From contig JAEWUM010000010.1 of the NCBI GenBank assembly GCA_023459355.1, positions 1 through 31,089 of the forward strand: a DNA stretch of 31,089 nucleotides, in the 5' to 3' direction. Position 1 is the first letter of the stretch, and every line of letters begins with the position of its first letter. The notes under the pieces are model-generated. The model was not told the DNA's origin and did not search any database. It saw only the letters and a program-made list of their open reading frames with translations. Made by a program: the position numbers and the translations under genes. This DNA comes from Bacteroidota bacterium (lineage in GTDB: Bacteria; Bacteroidota; Bacteroidia; Bacteroidales; Paludibacteraceae). This document shows positions 1 to 9,036 of this stretch, piece after piece.

Positions 1-59
1 GAGAAATGCAATTAAGCATCTTCCCAACATAAGGGGGCTTGGTTTTATAAAACAAAAAT

Positions 60-88
60 CCCATATCTGATCTCTAGACAGATACGGG
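60..88. terminator. Hairpin, possible bidirectional terminator
   Basis: The arms CCCATATCTG (60-69) and CAGATACGGG (79-88) pair with one A/C mismatch around a 9-nt loop. Reading the minus strand, the hairpin is followed by a T-rich run (complement of AAAACAAAAAT, about 49-59), as in an intrinsic terminator. On the plus strand the downstream tract is only weakly T-rich (ACAATTTTC). It may end a gene lying left of the window, or act in both directions. No minus-strand gene is visible in the window that would need it. Confidence 0.4.
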
Positions 89-289
89 ACAATTTTCAAT
101 AATATATATTTTTATCGGACAACAATATTAATTAAACATCAAAAACATCATTCCTGACAGATTATCCACAAGAAACATTAAAAATTACACATTGCTGGAT
201 GTAATCAGAATAAATTTATTGAAAATGAATAGTTAAAAACGGAATTTACCAGGTAGAACAAAATAATCCGTTAGATTTTCATATATTCC

Positions 290-333
290 CGTCATTTTTT
301 ACACATCTTGTATCCGACATAAGTCTATTTTTG
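290..333 (+). promoter_or_regulatory. susC promoter with upstream CGTCAT-TTTTT-ACACA box
   Basis: A perfect Bacteroidetes -7 element, TATTTTTG (consensus TAnnTTTG), sits at 326-333, 28 bp before the first possible start codon. A 16-bp box (290-305, CGTCATTTTTTACACA) ends exactly 20 bp upstream of it, where a -33 TTTG would normally lie. The same box and spacing recur before the last gene (28773-28816). This suggests an activator site that replaces or overlaps the -33 element. The -7 match is seen directly; the regulatory role is inference. Confidence 0.6.
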
Positions 334-361
334 CAGAAAAGAATTTATTACCTTAAAAAAC

Positions 362-3300
362 ATGTATATGCACAACCAGAATCTAATTAATTCTAAAATG
401 GAAGTGACAGGGCGAAGCGGCATTTTATCCGTCAAAGTACTGTTGTCTTTATTGTTTCTTCAGATTTTTTTTAGTCCGCTATCCGCACAAATCAAAACTG
501 TCAGTGGGGTTGTAAAAGATCAAACCGGCGAAGTAGTGATTGCTGCATCGGTTGTTGTAAAAGGCACAACCATTGGAACCGTGACCAACATTGAAGGTTT
601 TTACAGGCTTGATCTTCCTGCTAACGTCAAAGTATTGGTTTTTTCTTACGTAGGTATGCAAACGGAAGAAGTACAGATTACAGGTAACATTATCAATGTA
701 ACATTAAAAGATGATACGAAATTACTGGATGATGTGGTTGTAATTGGTTATGGTACGGCAAAAAAAAGAGATCTTACGGGTACTGTAGCTTCAGTCAGCA
801 GTCAGGCACTGAAAGACATCCCGGTTATATCGGCAGCAGAAGCACTGGCCGGGAAATTAGCGGGTGTACAGGTAACAACTACCGAAGGTTCTCCTGATGC
901 AGATATCAAGATACGCGTGCGCGGAGGTGGTTCTATTACCGGCGATAACTCACCATTATATATTGTCGACGGTTTTCCGGTAGCAAGTATTGCCGACATA
1001 CCGCCATCCACTATCAAATCAATTGATGTGTTGAAAGATGCCTCTTCGACAGCTATTTATGGTTCACAGGGAGCCAATGGGGTTATTATTATCTCGACCA
1101 GAGATCCGAATGAAGACGGTACATTTTCAGTAAACTATACAGGTTTCATGGGATGGAAAAAGATTACCAAAACACTTCCTGTTTTGAGTACGGGTGATTT
1201 TGCACGTTGGCAATATGAGCTACAGGCGATGAAAGGAAGCAGTAATATTAAGGACAGGTTTTCAAAATTCTTTAATCCGCTGAGTCCGGAACTAGATGTT
1301 TATACCGTTGATGATTACAATGCGGTTATGAGTCTGTATGACGGCGTAGCCGGGACTAACTGGCAGGATCGTATTTTTGGCAATACCGGAACAACACAAA
1401 ATCACAGCATCAGCATCATGGGGGGTGGAAAATCGACTAACTACAACTTGAGTTATAACAACATCAGGGATAATGCCATCATGCTGGCGTCTGACTTCAA
1501 ACAGGACAATCTGAATTTCAAATTGACTTCAAAACCTGCAAAATTTTTAAAAGTTGATTTGTCTTCCCGTTTTTCCGACACCAGAGTAAATGGTTCGGGA
1601 GGAAATGATGTCACCAGTTCGGAACGTTCGACATCGGATTCTCGTTTGAGACACAGCGTAATCTATACGCCGGTTCCGTTGAGAAACTATACCGACGACT
1701 CAGGGGTAGACGAAGAAGAAGTCGGTAACTTGTATCCGCCTGATGAGGTGATTTATGACAACTGGAAACAAACCCGCCGGATTAACTACAGTTTTAACGG
1801 GAGTGCCTCGATAACGCTCATGAAAGGGTTGGTTTTGCGATCAGAAGCGGGTATTAACAATACAAAAAGCGATACAGAGCGTTACTACGGACCAACATCT
1901 TATTTCTCAAGAACATATTCAGCGGCAAGGGCGGAAACTCCGAGTGCTTATCAGCGTTTGGGTATTGTAACCATGCAAAATGTAAATTCTTATCGTTTCA
2001 GAAATGCCAATACAATCTCTTTTGATAAAAAGAACATTAATAAATCTAAACATTCTATCAACGCGTTATTAGGTCAGGAAACGGTAATTACTCGTTCAGA
2101 TCAGTTGTATACTGAAGTAGCCGGATTACCCGGTTATCTGAATTATGCGGATGCATTTGCATTTACTGCTACAGGTGAATATCCGGCACAGATAAATAAC
2201 AGATATGCCCCGGATGATAAATTATTATCGTTTTTCGGGCGATTTAACTATGATTATAAAGGTATTTACCTGTTTACTGCCACTTTGCGCGCCGATGGAT
2301 CTTCGATGTTTGCCAGCGGTAACCGCTGGGGTTATTTTCCTTCCATTGCAGGAGCGTGGCGTCTCTCCGATGAAGATTTTATGAGTGATTATGCTTATTG
2401 GTTATCGAACCTGAAACCCCGTTTAAGTATAGGTAGTGTTGGAAATAATAAAATAGCATCTAATCAGTATATGACAATTTACAGTGCCGGATCGGCTCAG
2501 GGTTATATTCCTTATTATTCAGACCTGGTGTTTTCATCTGGCGATTTAATGCAAAATCCAGATTTAAGATGGGAGACTACCATCACAAGAAACGTTGGTT
2601 TAGACTTTGGATTTTTCAATAATCGTTTATCCGGCAACATAGATTTATATTATAATAATACGAAAGATTTATTGCTGTTGCTCGAACTTCCGGGTTCAGG
2701 TTATACCGGTCAGTACAAAAATATAGGTTCTACAGAAAACAGGGGAGCCGAGTTTGTGTTGAATGCAATCGCAATAGATAAAAAGAATTTTGGACTTGAT
2801 GTTTCGGCCAATATTTCGGTTAATCGTGGTAAGGTGGTTGCTTTAGATGGCCGTGATGAGTTTTTTGTAGGTTCATTATGGGCTGGCTCAACTCTTCAAA
2901 ATAACATGGACTATATCGTCAGGCTAGGAGAGCCGGTCGGACAAATGTATGGTTATGTGACCGAAGGACGCTATGAGGCGGACGATTTTACATGGAACGG
3001 TACTCAGTGGACCATGAATACAGATAAGTATTCCATTTCAGAATTGGCTCCCGATGGTGTAACCAATATCTATAAAGATGCCAATGGTAATACCTTTGTT
3101 GATAATTCCGGTCTGACTCGCAAATCATGGGGTCCTGGCGCACTGAAATTAAAAGACCTGAATGGGGATGGCAAGATTACTGTTGATGACCAGCAGATTA
3201 TTGGGCAGTCGGCTCCGAAAGCATCAGGTGGTTTTGCTCTGAATGCCAGAGCTTATAACTTTGATTTATCCGCCAATTTCACTTGGGTGCTGGGGAATGA

Positions 3301-3772
3301 TATTTATAATGCCAATAAGATAGAATTTACATCTGCCGGATTGGATAGCTGGTATGGCAGGAACCTGACCGGTGAGATGAGCGCGGCAAACCGCTGGACG
3401 AATATCGATCCGCAGACAGCAGAAATAAGCAGAGATCCGGCGAGATTAGCTGCTATCAATGCAAACACAACTATGTGGTCGCCAGAAATGAATGGTTTCA
3501 TCTTTCACTCTTGGGCAGTTGAGGATGGTTCCTTCCTGAGATTATCATCTCTTAGTTTTGGATATACTTTACCCAAAGAGATGTTGAAAAAAGTGCACAT
3601 TCAGAATTTAAGGTTCTACGTAACAGCTTCTAATCTGTTTACACTGACGAAATATACAGGTTATGATCCGGAAGTGGACACCCGAAGAAGGTCGCCTTTG
3701 ACCCCCGGTGTTGATTATTCCGCTTATCCGAAAAGCAGGTCATTTAATTTAGGTATGAATCTTAGTTTTTAA
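362..3772 (+). CDS. susC: SusC-like TonB-dependent outer-membrane transporter
   Basis: This is the outer-membrane beta-barrel that imports oligosaccharides, here presumably pectic ones, using TonB energy together with the SusD-like lipoprotein. At 1136 residues it has the usual SusC length. In order it has a signal peptide ending near SPLSAQ (about residue 42), a carboxypeptidase-regulatory-like beta domain (about 47-115), a TonB-box-like stretch DDVVVIGYG (about 121-130), a plug domain with the family motifs LYIVDGFPV and KDASSTAIYGSQGANGV, and a barrel ending in an aromatic Phe (MNLSF). There is no N-terminal STN signalling domain, so ECF-sigma signalling is unlikely. The start is ambiguous: ATG at 362, 368 or 398. 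The 398 start gives the most normal signal-peptide n-region (MEVTGRSG). The SusD gene follows after 18 nt. The symbol marks homology; the substrate is inferred from the neighbouring enzymes. Confidence 0.95.
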   Translation: MYMHNQNLINSKMEVTGRSGILSVKVLLSLLFLQIFFSPLSAQIKTVSGVVKDQTGEVVIAASVVVKGTTIGTVTNIEGFYRLDLPANVKVLVFSYVGMQTEEVQITGNIINVTLKDDTKLLDDVVVIGYGTAKKRDLTGTVASVSSQALKDIPVISAAEALAGKLAGVQVTTTEGSPDADIKIRVRGGGSITGDNSPLYIVDGFPVASIADIPPSTIKSIDVLKDASSTAIYGSQGANGVIIISTRDPNEDGTFSVNYTGFMGWKKITKTLPVLSTGDFARWQYELQAMKGSSNIKDRFSKFFNPLSPELDVYTVDDYNAVMSLYDGVAGTNWQDRIFGNTGTTQNHSISIMGGGKSTNYNLSYNNIRDNAIMLASDFKQDNLNFKLTSKPAKFLKVDLSSRFSDTRVNGSGGNDVTSSERSTSDSRLRHSVIYTPVPLRNYTDDSGVDEEEVGNLYPPDEVIYDNWKQTRRINYSFNGSASITLMKGLVLRSEAGINNTKSDTERYYGPTSYFSRTYSAARAETPSAYQRLGIVTMQNVNSYRFRNANTISFDKKNINKSKHSINALLGQETVITRSDQLYTEVAGLPGYLNYADAFAFTATGEYPAQINNRYAPDDKLLSFFGRFNYDYKGIYLFTATLRADGSSMFASGNRWGYFPSIAGAWRLSDEDFMSDYAYWLSNLKPRLSIGSVGNNKIASNQYMTIYSAGSAQGYIPYYSDLVFSSGDLMQNPDLRWETTITRNVGLDFGFFNNRLSGNIDLYYNNTKDLLLLLELPGSGYTGQYKNIGSTENRGAEFVLNAIAIDKKNFGLDVSANISVNRGKVVALDGRDEFFVGSLWAGSTLQNNMDYIVRLGEPVGQMYGYVTEGRYEADDFTWNGTQWTMNTDKYSISELAPDGVTNIYKDANGNTFVDNSGLTRKSWGPGALKLKDLNGDGKITVDDQQIIGQSAPKASGGFALNARAYNFDLSANFTWVLGNDIYNANKIEFTSAGLDSWYGRNLTGEMSAANRWTNIDPQTAEISRDPARLAAINANTTMWSPEMNGFIFHSWAVEDGSFLRLSSLSFGYTLPKEMLKKVHIQNLRFYVTASNLFTLTKYTGYDPEVDTRRRSPLTPGVDYSAYPKSRSFNLGMNLSF

Positions 3773-3790
3773 TCAGTAAATCGAGTTAAA

Positions 3791-5683
3791 ATGAAACAAT
3801 CAGTTATTAAAATATTATCGGTCTTCCTGCTTGCTACCTTGTTTATATCCTGTGAAGACTTTCTGGATGCAAAATCCAGATCAGACATGAATGAAGACCT
3901 GGTTTTTGCCGATCCGGTTAAAACAGAAGGAGTACTTTTCAAAATCTATCATTTCATGGGCACCAACAATTCCTATAGAAACAGAATACTGTTGTCGATG
4001 GACTGGAACACAGATATCGAACAATATTCTCCGCAAAACGGCGAAACTATGGTGGTAGATGGTGGAAATGATGCCGCATTTTCGTGGTACGCAGTTTCAT
4101 CGGGTAATGGTCGTAATATTCTGACAGACGGCTGGAATTTTATTTATAAAGCCATTGAACAAGCCAATCAGATTGTAAACGGTATTGAAAAATACGGAGA
4201 TTTAACAAATCCGGCCATGCGTGCTTTATATGCTGAGGCTATTACTTTGCGTGCTTATTTATATACCGATCTCGTGAAATGGTGGGGTGATGTGCCTGCC
4301 CGTTTCGAGAATGCGACTTCAGATAATATATTTATTCCTGCTACAAACAGAACTGTAATTTATGAACGATTGCTTTCTGATTTGCTTTCTGCGCAGGATT
4401 ATATTGACTGGGCAGGAGAAGGTAATGCTTCAGCAAGTGTAATTCGCGTTAACAAAGCGGCTGTGAAAGCCTTGCGCGCCCGTATCGCGTTGTATGCTGC
4501 CGGTTACGCTCAGTATCCGAAAGATTTTACACCGGCAGGACATGTGCTGAAAGTGGGAACCAATGCCCAGGTTGCTAAAAATGTAACACCACAACGTGAA
4601 ACAGAATTATATGAAATAGCCAGACAGGAAACCAAAAGTATCATTGAAAAATATGGAAAATCAAAGTTGATGAGCAGTTTCGAAGGCGTTTTCAGGGCTG
4701 TTTCCGGACAGAAATTTATGTGGAGCCAGACGGAATCGCTGTGGGAACAGGCGTACCGCAATCAGTTTATGTATAATAATATGATTGTTTGTACAACTGC
4801 AAATCGCTGGAATGCAAAAGCCGGTGCAGGCGGAAAAGTGGTGATGGTACCGTCTTTCTTTTACGATTACGCTGCCGGTGATACCCGCCGGGATGTTTCG
4901 GCTGTTCCTTATAAATGGACTGCCACCAATCCGGACGGCGCTGCTGCTCCTCCTACGGACAATGGTGTATATCAGGAGTTTGAGAAGAATTTCTTTAAAC
5001 TGTCATTGGCTAAACTACGTGCCGAATGGTTACCGGCAGGTACTTATATGTCAAGCTCAAACGATACTTATGCTCAATTAGTAGTGGTGCGTTACTCCGA
5101 TGTGTTGTTGATGTATTCCGAAGCGTGTTTGAAAACAAACACAGATGTGGCTGACGGACTGGAAAAGTTCAACTGGGTTCGTGAAAGGGCTTTTGGTAAT
5201 GCAAGCAACAACAAAACGACATTGACAATCGAAAATATCATCGATGAACGTGCTTATGAATTTGTTGGGGAAAGATTACGTAAGTATGACCTGATTCGCT
5301 GGGGATTATTGAAAACCAAAATGGATGCAGCAATTTCGAATGTTTATAAACTCGAAGCACAGGAAGCTCCTTATCAGGACGTGCCGCTTTCGGTATATAC
5401 AAGAAGTGTAACCGGACCATATCCTAATTCACAGGTGTTGGTTATCTATGGATTGAACAGGGGTGAGACTGGTTTGCCTTCAGATATCCTGAGTCTTGCC
5501 TACACTGGTCCAACGAAAATCTCAGTAACAAATTCATCTATCGGTAATAAGTATTTTCTGTACAATATAAATCCGACTGTAGCCAGTAAAAATGATTTTG
5601 ATCCGGAATTCAGGGCATTGTTACCTTTCCACAATAATGTGATAGGCACTAATGTCAATCTGATAAATCAATATGGCTATTAA
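3791..5683 (+). CDS. susD: SusD-like surface glycan-binding lipoprotein
   Basis: This is the outer-leaflet lipoprotein that forms the lid over SusC and captures glycan. The 630 residues begin with a lipoprotein signal peptide with Cys21 (LFISC-EDFLD); the acidic residues just after the Cys resemble a lipoprotein export signal for surface exposure. SusD/RagB hallmarks are clear: GWNFIYKAIEQANQIV near residue 125, LRAYLYTDLVKWWGDVP near 155, and the C-terminal block YSDVLLMYSEACLK, ERAYEFVGERLRKYDLIRWG (about 435-515). It lies 18 nt after susC and is surely co-transcribed with it. It is followed by a REP-like palindrome rather than a clear terminator. Binding of homogalacturonan oligosaccharides is inferred from context. 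Confidence 0.95.
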   Translation: MKQSVIKILSVFLLATLFISCEDFLDAKSRSDMNEDLVFADPVKTEGVLFKIYHFMGTNNSYRNRILLSMDWNTDIEQYSPQNGETMVVDGGNDAAFSWYAVSSGNGRNILTDGWNFIYKAIEQANQIVNGIEKYGDLTNPAMRALYAEAITLRAYLYTDLVKWWGDVPARFENATSDNIFIPATNRTVIYERLLSDLLSAQDYIDWAGEGNASASVIRVNKAAVKALRARIALYAAGYAQYPKDFTPAGHVLKVGTNAQVAKNVTPQRETELYEIARQETKSIIEKYGKSKLMSSFEGVFRAVSGQKFMWSQTESLWEQAYRNQFMYNNMIVCTTANRWNAKAGAGGKVVMVPSFFYDYAAGDTRRDVSAVPYKWTATNPDGAAAPPTDNGVYQEFEKNFFKLSLAKLRAEWLPAGTYMSSSNDTYAQLVVVRYSDVLLMYSEACLKTNTDVADGLEKFNWVRERAFGNASNNKTTLTIENIIDERAYEFVGERLRKYDLIRWGLLKTKMDAAISNVYKLEAQEAPYQDVPLSVYTRSVTGPYPNSQVLVIYGLNRGETGLPSDILSLAYTGPTKISVTNSSIGNKYFLYNINPTVASKNDFDPEFRALLPFHNNVIGTNVNLINQYGY

Positions 5684-5689
5684 CAGGTG

Positions 5690-5754
5690 GTGATTGTAGA
5701 GACATTGCATGCAGTAGAGACATTGCATGCAATGTCTCTACTAATCCTAATCAC
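5690..5754. repeat. REP-like repeat with 28-bp perfect palindrome
   Basis: An 18-bp unit (GTAGAGACATTGCATGCA) occurs twice in tandem (5696-5713, 5714-5731). The second copy is the left half of a perfect 28-bp palindrome at 5714-5741. Outer arms GTGATT (5690-5695) and AATCAC (5749-5754) extend the dyad, and ACAGGT occurs on both sides (5683-5688 and 5753-5758). The organisation resembles small palindromic intergenic repeats found in many copies in Bacteroidetes. It lies between susD and the first lyase, where its RNA hairpin could stabilise the susCD mRNA or attenuate read-through. No transposase is present. Confidence 0.8.
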
Positions 5755-5800
5755 AGGTATAAGATGAGGTATGTGGTTGAATGAAATTAAATTATTAAAA

Positions 5801-7261
5801 ATGATACGTAAATTGTTGATATTGTGTTTTTTATCATTCGTTTTGATGAATATTGTTGCTTGCGACAAGAAAATTGACGATGACGAAATTATTCCACCCG
5901 TAACGGGTAATGATTCAATTCCTGCTTTTCCGGGTGCTCAGGGTGGTGGCGCTTTTGTAACGGGAGGCCGTGGTGGCGTGGTTTATTATGTAACCACACT
6001 TGAGGATATTCCTTCTTACGGCAGTCTGCGTTACGGTTTGATGACCATGAGTGGTAAACGTACGATTCTGTTCAAGGTAGCAGGTGTAATCGAACTGCGT
6101 TCGGAGATTAAAATCAACAACGGCAATGTAACGATTGCCGGACAATCAGCACCCGGCGATGGAATTTGCATTAAAAACTTTCCTGTAGTGGTTAGTGCCA
6201 ATAATGTGATCATCCGTTTCATCCGTTTTAGAATGGGAGATGAAAAAAATGTGGAGGGAGATGCACTTACAATTACAGGTCGAAAGGATGTAATCATAGA
6301 CCATTGTACAATGAGTTGGGGAACGGATGAAGCCCTCAGTGCTTACGATAATACGAATTTTACTTTACAATGGAGTATTATATCGGAAAGCTTGCGTAAC
6401 TCCGTACACAACAAGGGAGCGCATGGTTATGCCGGTATCTGGGGTGGTAAAAAAGCATCGTTTCATCACAATCTGATCGCGCATCACGATAGTCGTAATC
6501 CTCGTTTTTGCGGAAGCCGGTATAGTAACGACCCTGATAATGAAAAGGTCGATTTCAGAAATAATGTGATTTACAACTGGGGTAATAACAGCGGATACGC
6601 AGGAGAGGGTGGTTCGTACAATATGGTCGATAATTACTATAAACCAGGACCTGCAACCTATGCTAAAGGCGGGTTGGTTGCGTATCGTATCTTCCAGCCT
6701 TATTCTGATGACGGAACTAATAATCAGCCCAAAGGTGTGTGGGGTGAGTTTTATGTCTCAGGAAATATTATGCACAATAACAATTCGGTTATCAATGACA
6801 ACTGGAACGGCATACATCTGAGTCTGAGATCAGGAGAGACTACTACCAAAGCTGATATCCGTTCGGATGATGAATTTGAAATGTTTTCATTTGAACCCAA
6901 ATCAGCACAGGAAGCGTACGATGAGGTGTTGGCAAAAGCAGGAGCGAGTCTGGTACGTGATGCCATTGATACCCGTATTGTTTCTGAAGTTCAGCAGGGT
7001 AATTTTACTTATACAGGTTCGAATGGTAGCCGCAATGGGATTATCGATACGCAAAACGATGTAGGGGGCTGGCCGGTGTATGCTTATGATAATACACAGG
7101 TTACGGTAGATACAGATGGTGATGGACTTCCCGATGCATGGGAAGATAACAGAGGTTTGGATAAAAATAATCCGGCTGATGGCAGACAAGTCAATACCGA
7201 ATCAGGTGGTTATACCAATCTGGAATTATATCTCAACAGCCTGGTTAGTCATTTGTTTTAA
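5801..7261 (+). CDS. PL1-family pectate lyase, lipoprotein
   Basis: A Ca-dependent endo-pectate lyase cleaving polygalacturonate by beta-elimination. I place the start at ATG 5801, not the in-frame ATG at 5771, because it gives a clean lipoprotein signal peptide (MIRKLLILCFLSF, lipidated Cys21 in NIVAC) followed by acidic residues, suggesting surface anchoring; length 486. The parallel beta-helix has the PL1 signatures IIDHCTMSWGTDEA (Asp167 and after) and HHDSRNPRF, where Arg232 is the likely catalytic base of the R-x-P motif. The overall pattern (FPGAQGGG, GGRGG, TIAGQSAPGDGI) fits the PL1 subfamily common in Bacteroides pectin loci. The C-terminus (about 437-486) holds a DTDGDGLPDAWE Ca-binding thrombospondin-3-like motif. 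There is no T9SS tail. It is paralogous to the gene at 9037. Confidence 0.9.
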   Translation: MIRKLLILCFLSFVLMNIVACDKKIDDDEIIPPVTGNDSIPAFPGAQGGGAFVTGGRGGVVYYVTTLEDIPSYGSLRYGLMTMSGKRTILFKVAGVIELRSEIKINNGNVTIAGQSAPGDGICIKNFPVVVSANNVIIRFIRFRMGDEKNVEGDALTITGRKDVIIDHCTMSWGTDEALSAYDNTNFTLQWSIISESLRNSVHNKGAHGYAGIWGGKKASFHHNLIAHHDSRNPRFCGSRYSNDPDNEKVDFRNNVIYNWGNNSGYAGEGGSYNMVDNYYKPGPATYAKGGLVAYRIFQPYSDDGTNNQPKGVWGEFYVSGNIMHNNNSVINDNWNGIHLSLRSGETTTKADIRSDDEFEMFSFEPKSAQEAYDEVLAKAGASLVRDAIDTRIVSEVQQGNFTYTGSNGSRNGIIDTQNDVGGWPVYAYDNTQVTVDTDGDGLPDAWEDNRGLDKNNPADGRQVNTESGGYTNLELYLNSLVSHLF

Positions 7262-7315
7262 TTTTTATGGTTCAGGGAAATTTAAGTGTTTAAATTTTAA
7301 TAGTTTAAGGTTTAA

Positions 7316-7345
7316 AGATAGTGTGTGGCTATCTGTGTGTTTTTT
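7316..7345 (+). terminator. Weak stem-loop followed by T6
   Basis: AGATAG (7316-7321) pairs with CTATCT (7329-7334) around a 7-nt loop; GTGTG and six T residues (7340-7345) follow. The stem is only 6 bp and AT-rich, so it may be a partial terminator or chance. It lies in the 122-bp gap between the PL1 and GH28 genes. I see no clear TAnnTTTG promoter in this gap. Confidence 0.3.
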
Positions 7346-7383
7346 ATCAATAGAATATAAATATCAAATATAAATTAAAAGCA

Positions 7384-9027
7384 ATGAGTTTGTTCAGGAA
7401 AGCAATGATGCCACTTCTGGCATTCAGTTTTATACTTGCTTCGTGTTCGTTAGAGGCAAAAAATCCATACGATAAGTTTTACAAAGATCTTCCTTTTGAA
7501 ATGGTCAGGTTGAAAGCGCCGGTATTTCCGAAGTATAGTGTGAAACTGACTGATTTCGGTGGTGTGGGCGATGGTGTGACCATGAATACAGAAGCTTTCG
7601 GCAAGGCATTTGAAGCGTTGGAGAAAAAAGGAGGCGGTAAGCTGATTGTTCCTGCCGGTGTGTGGTACACAGGCCCAATCGTGATGAAATCAAATGTTAA
7701 CCTGTATCTGGAAAAAGGAGCGTTGATTCTCTTTAATCCTGACTTCGATTTATATCCACTGGTAAATACGGTTTTCGAGGGACTGGATACCAAGCGTTGC
7801 CAATCTCCGATTTCAGGTTATGGCCTGACTAATATTGCCATTACCGGCGAAGGAACAATCAATGGCTCAGGAGAAGCCTGGCGTCCATTACGTAAGTTTA
7901 AAGTGACGGAAAGGCATTGGAACAATACAGTTAAATCCGGTGGTGTATTATTGGATCCGGGTTATTGGTTCCCATCTCAAAAATCGCTCGACGGGTTTAA
8001 GATCAGTGATATGAATGTGCCGAGAGGTAATTTGAGCGATGCTGAGTGGCTGGCTATTAAAGACTTTTTGCGTCCCGTTATGGTGAGCCTGACTGAATGT
8101 AAGAACGTGTTATTGCAGGGTGTACTTTTCGAAAATTCTCCAAGTTGGAATATCCATCCGCTGATGTGTGAGAATGTGGTTGTTGATAATGTTTTTGTCC
8201 GTAATCCGAGTTTTGCCCAGAATGGCGATGGAATTGATGTTGAATCTTGTGTAAATGTGCTGATTGTAAATAGTATGTTCGATGTAGGTGATGATGCGAT
8301 TTGCATAAAATCGGGAAAGGACGAGCAGGGGCGACATCGTGCCCGGCCGACCGAAAATGTGATCGTTGATAACTGTAAAGTGTTTCGCGGACATGGTGGT
8401 TTTGTTGTGGGAAGTGAGATGTCGGGTGATGTTCGTAACATCTCTGTTCGAAATTGTCAGTTTTTAGGTACCGATGTCGGTTTGCGATTCAAGAGCACAC
8501 GTGGTCGTGGAGGGGTGGTGGAAAATATCTACATCCGTGATATCTATATGTTCGACATTGTAACCGATTCTTTCTTGTTTGATCTGTATTACGGAGGAAA
8601 ATCTGCATCTGAAGCGCTCGCTGATGGAGATGAAAATCCGGTGGAAGATGTCTTGCCACCTGTTACGGAAGAAACGCCTGCTTTCAGGAATATCTACGTT
8701 AAAAACCTGGTGTCACGTAATGCCCGCAGAGCGATGTTTTTCAATGGATTACCGGAAATGAATATTTCCAATATCAATGTTGAGAATGCCTATTTCTCGG
8801 CTCAGTATGGGGCTGTTTTATCTGAATCGATTGACATTAATATGAAAAATGTGCAGATTATTTCGAAAAAAGGACCAGCATTGAGCCTGAACAATGTAAA
8901 GAACTTTAAAATTACAGGGTTATCCTATCCAAAATCATTAAAAAATCCAATCGTTATTGAAGGAAATTCTTCTAATATTGAGATTCCCGGATTTCCCAAA
9001 CAGATAACTGCCGCCAGTCAACGTTGA
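7384..9027 (+). CDS. GH28 polygalacturonase, lipoprotein
   Basis: A glycoside hydrolase that hydrolyses alpha-1,4-galacturonosyl linkages of homogalacturonan. The 547-residue protein has a lipoprotein signal peptide with Cys21 (FILASC). The GH28 catalytic set is complete: N280-G-D282 (variant of NTD), D303-D304, G336-H337-G338 and R368-F-K370. The N-terminal segment (VSLTDFGGVGDG, then VPAGVWYTGPI) is the usual start of the right-handed beta-helix. The form GGFVVGSEMSG after the GHG motif is common in bacterial exo-acting members, so exo-polygalacturonase is plausible but not proven. It has no T9SS tail, so it probably acts on the outer-membrane surface or in the periplasm. The next PL1 gene starts 9 nt downstream. 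Confidence 0.93.
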   Translation: MSLFRKAMMPLLAFSFILASCSLEAKNPYDKFYKDLPFEMVRLKAPVFPKYSVKLTDFGGVGDGVTMNTEAFGKAFEALEKKGGGKLIVPAGVWYTGPIVMKSNVNLYLEKGALILFNPDFDLYPLVNTVFEGLDTKRCQSPISGYGLTNIAITGEGTINGSGEAWRPLRKFKVTERHWNNTVKSGGVLLDPGYWFPSQKSLDGFKISDMNVPRGNLSDAEWLAIKDFLRPVMVSLTECKNVLLQGVLFENSPSWNIHPLMCENVVVDNVFVRNPSFAQNGDGIDVESCVNVLIVNSMFDVGDDAICIKSGKDEQGRHRARPTENVIVDNCKVFRGHGGFVVGSEMSGDVRNISVRNCQFLGTDVGLRFKSTRGRGGVVENIYIRDIYMFDIVTDSFLFDLYYGGKSASEALADGDENPVEDVLPPVTEETPAFRNIYVKNLVSRNARRAMFFNGLPEMNISNINVENAYFSAQYGAVLSESIDINMKNVQIISKKGPALSLNNVKNFKITGLSYPKSLKNPIVIEGNSSNIEIPGFPKQITAASQR

Positions 9028-9036
9028 TAAAGAAAG

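Larger units (their letters stand above)
1..361. other. Non-coding leader upstream of susC
   Basis: This AT-rich 361-bp stretch has no convincing open reading frame on either strand. It contains a terminator-like hairpin (60-88) and the promoter region of the SusC gene (290-333). I see no tRNA, riboswitch or mobile element in it. The middle part (about 100-285) is AT-rich without recognisable structure. Confidence 0.6.

Noticed and set aside
5696..5731. Two tandem 18-bp units as a CRISPR array
   Set aside because: The units are directly adjacent with no spacers, no further copies follow, and no cas genes are present; it fits a REP-like palindrome.
5771..5800. Alternative upstream ATG for the first PL1
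   Set aside because: The ATG at 5801 gives a normal lipoprotein signal peptide; the upstream start would add ten residues with no signal-peptide character.
7977..8441. Minus-strand 154-codon frame across GH28
   Set aside because: It is antisense to the conserved GH28 catalytic motifs and shows no domain.
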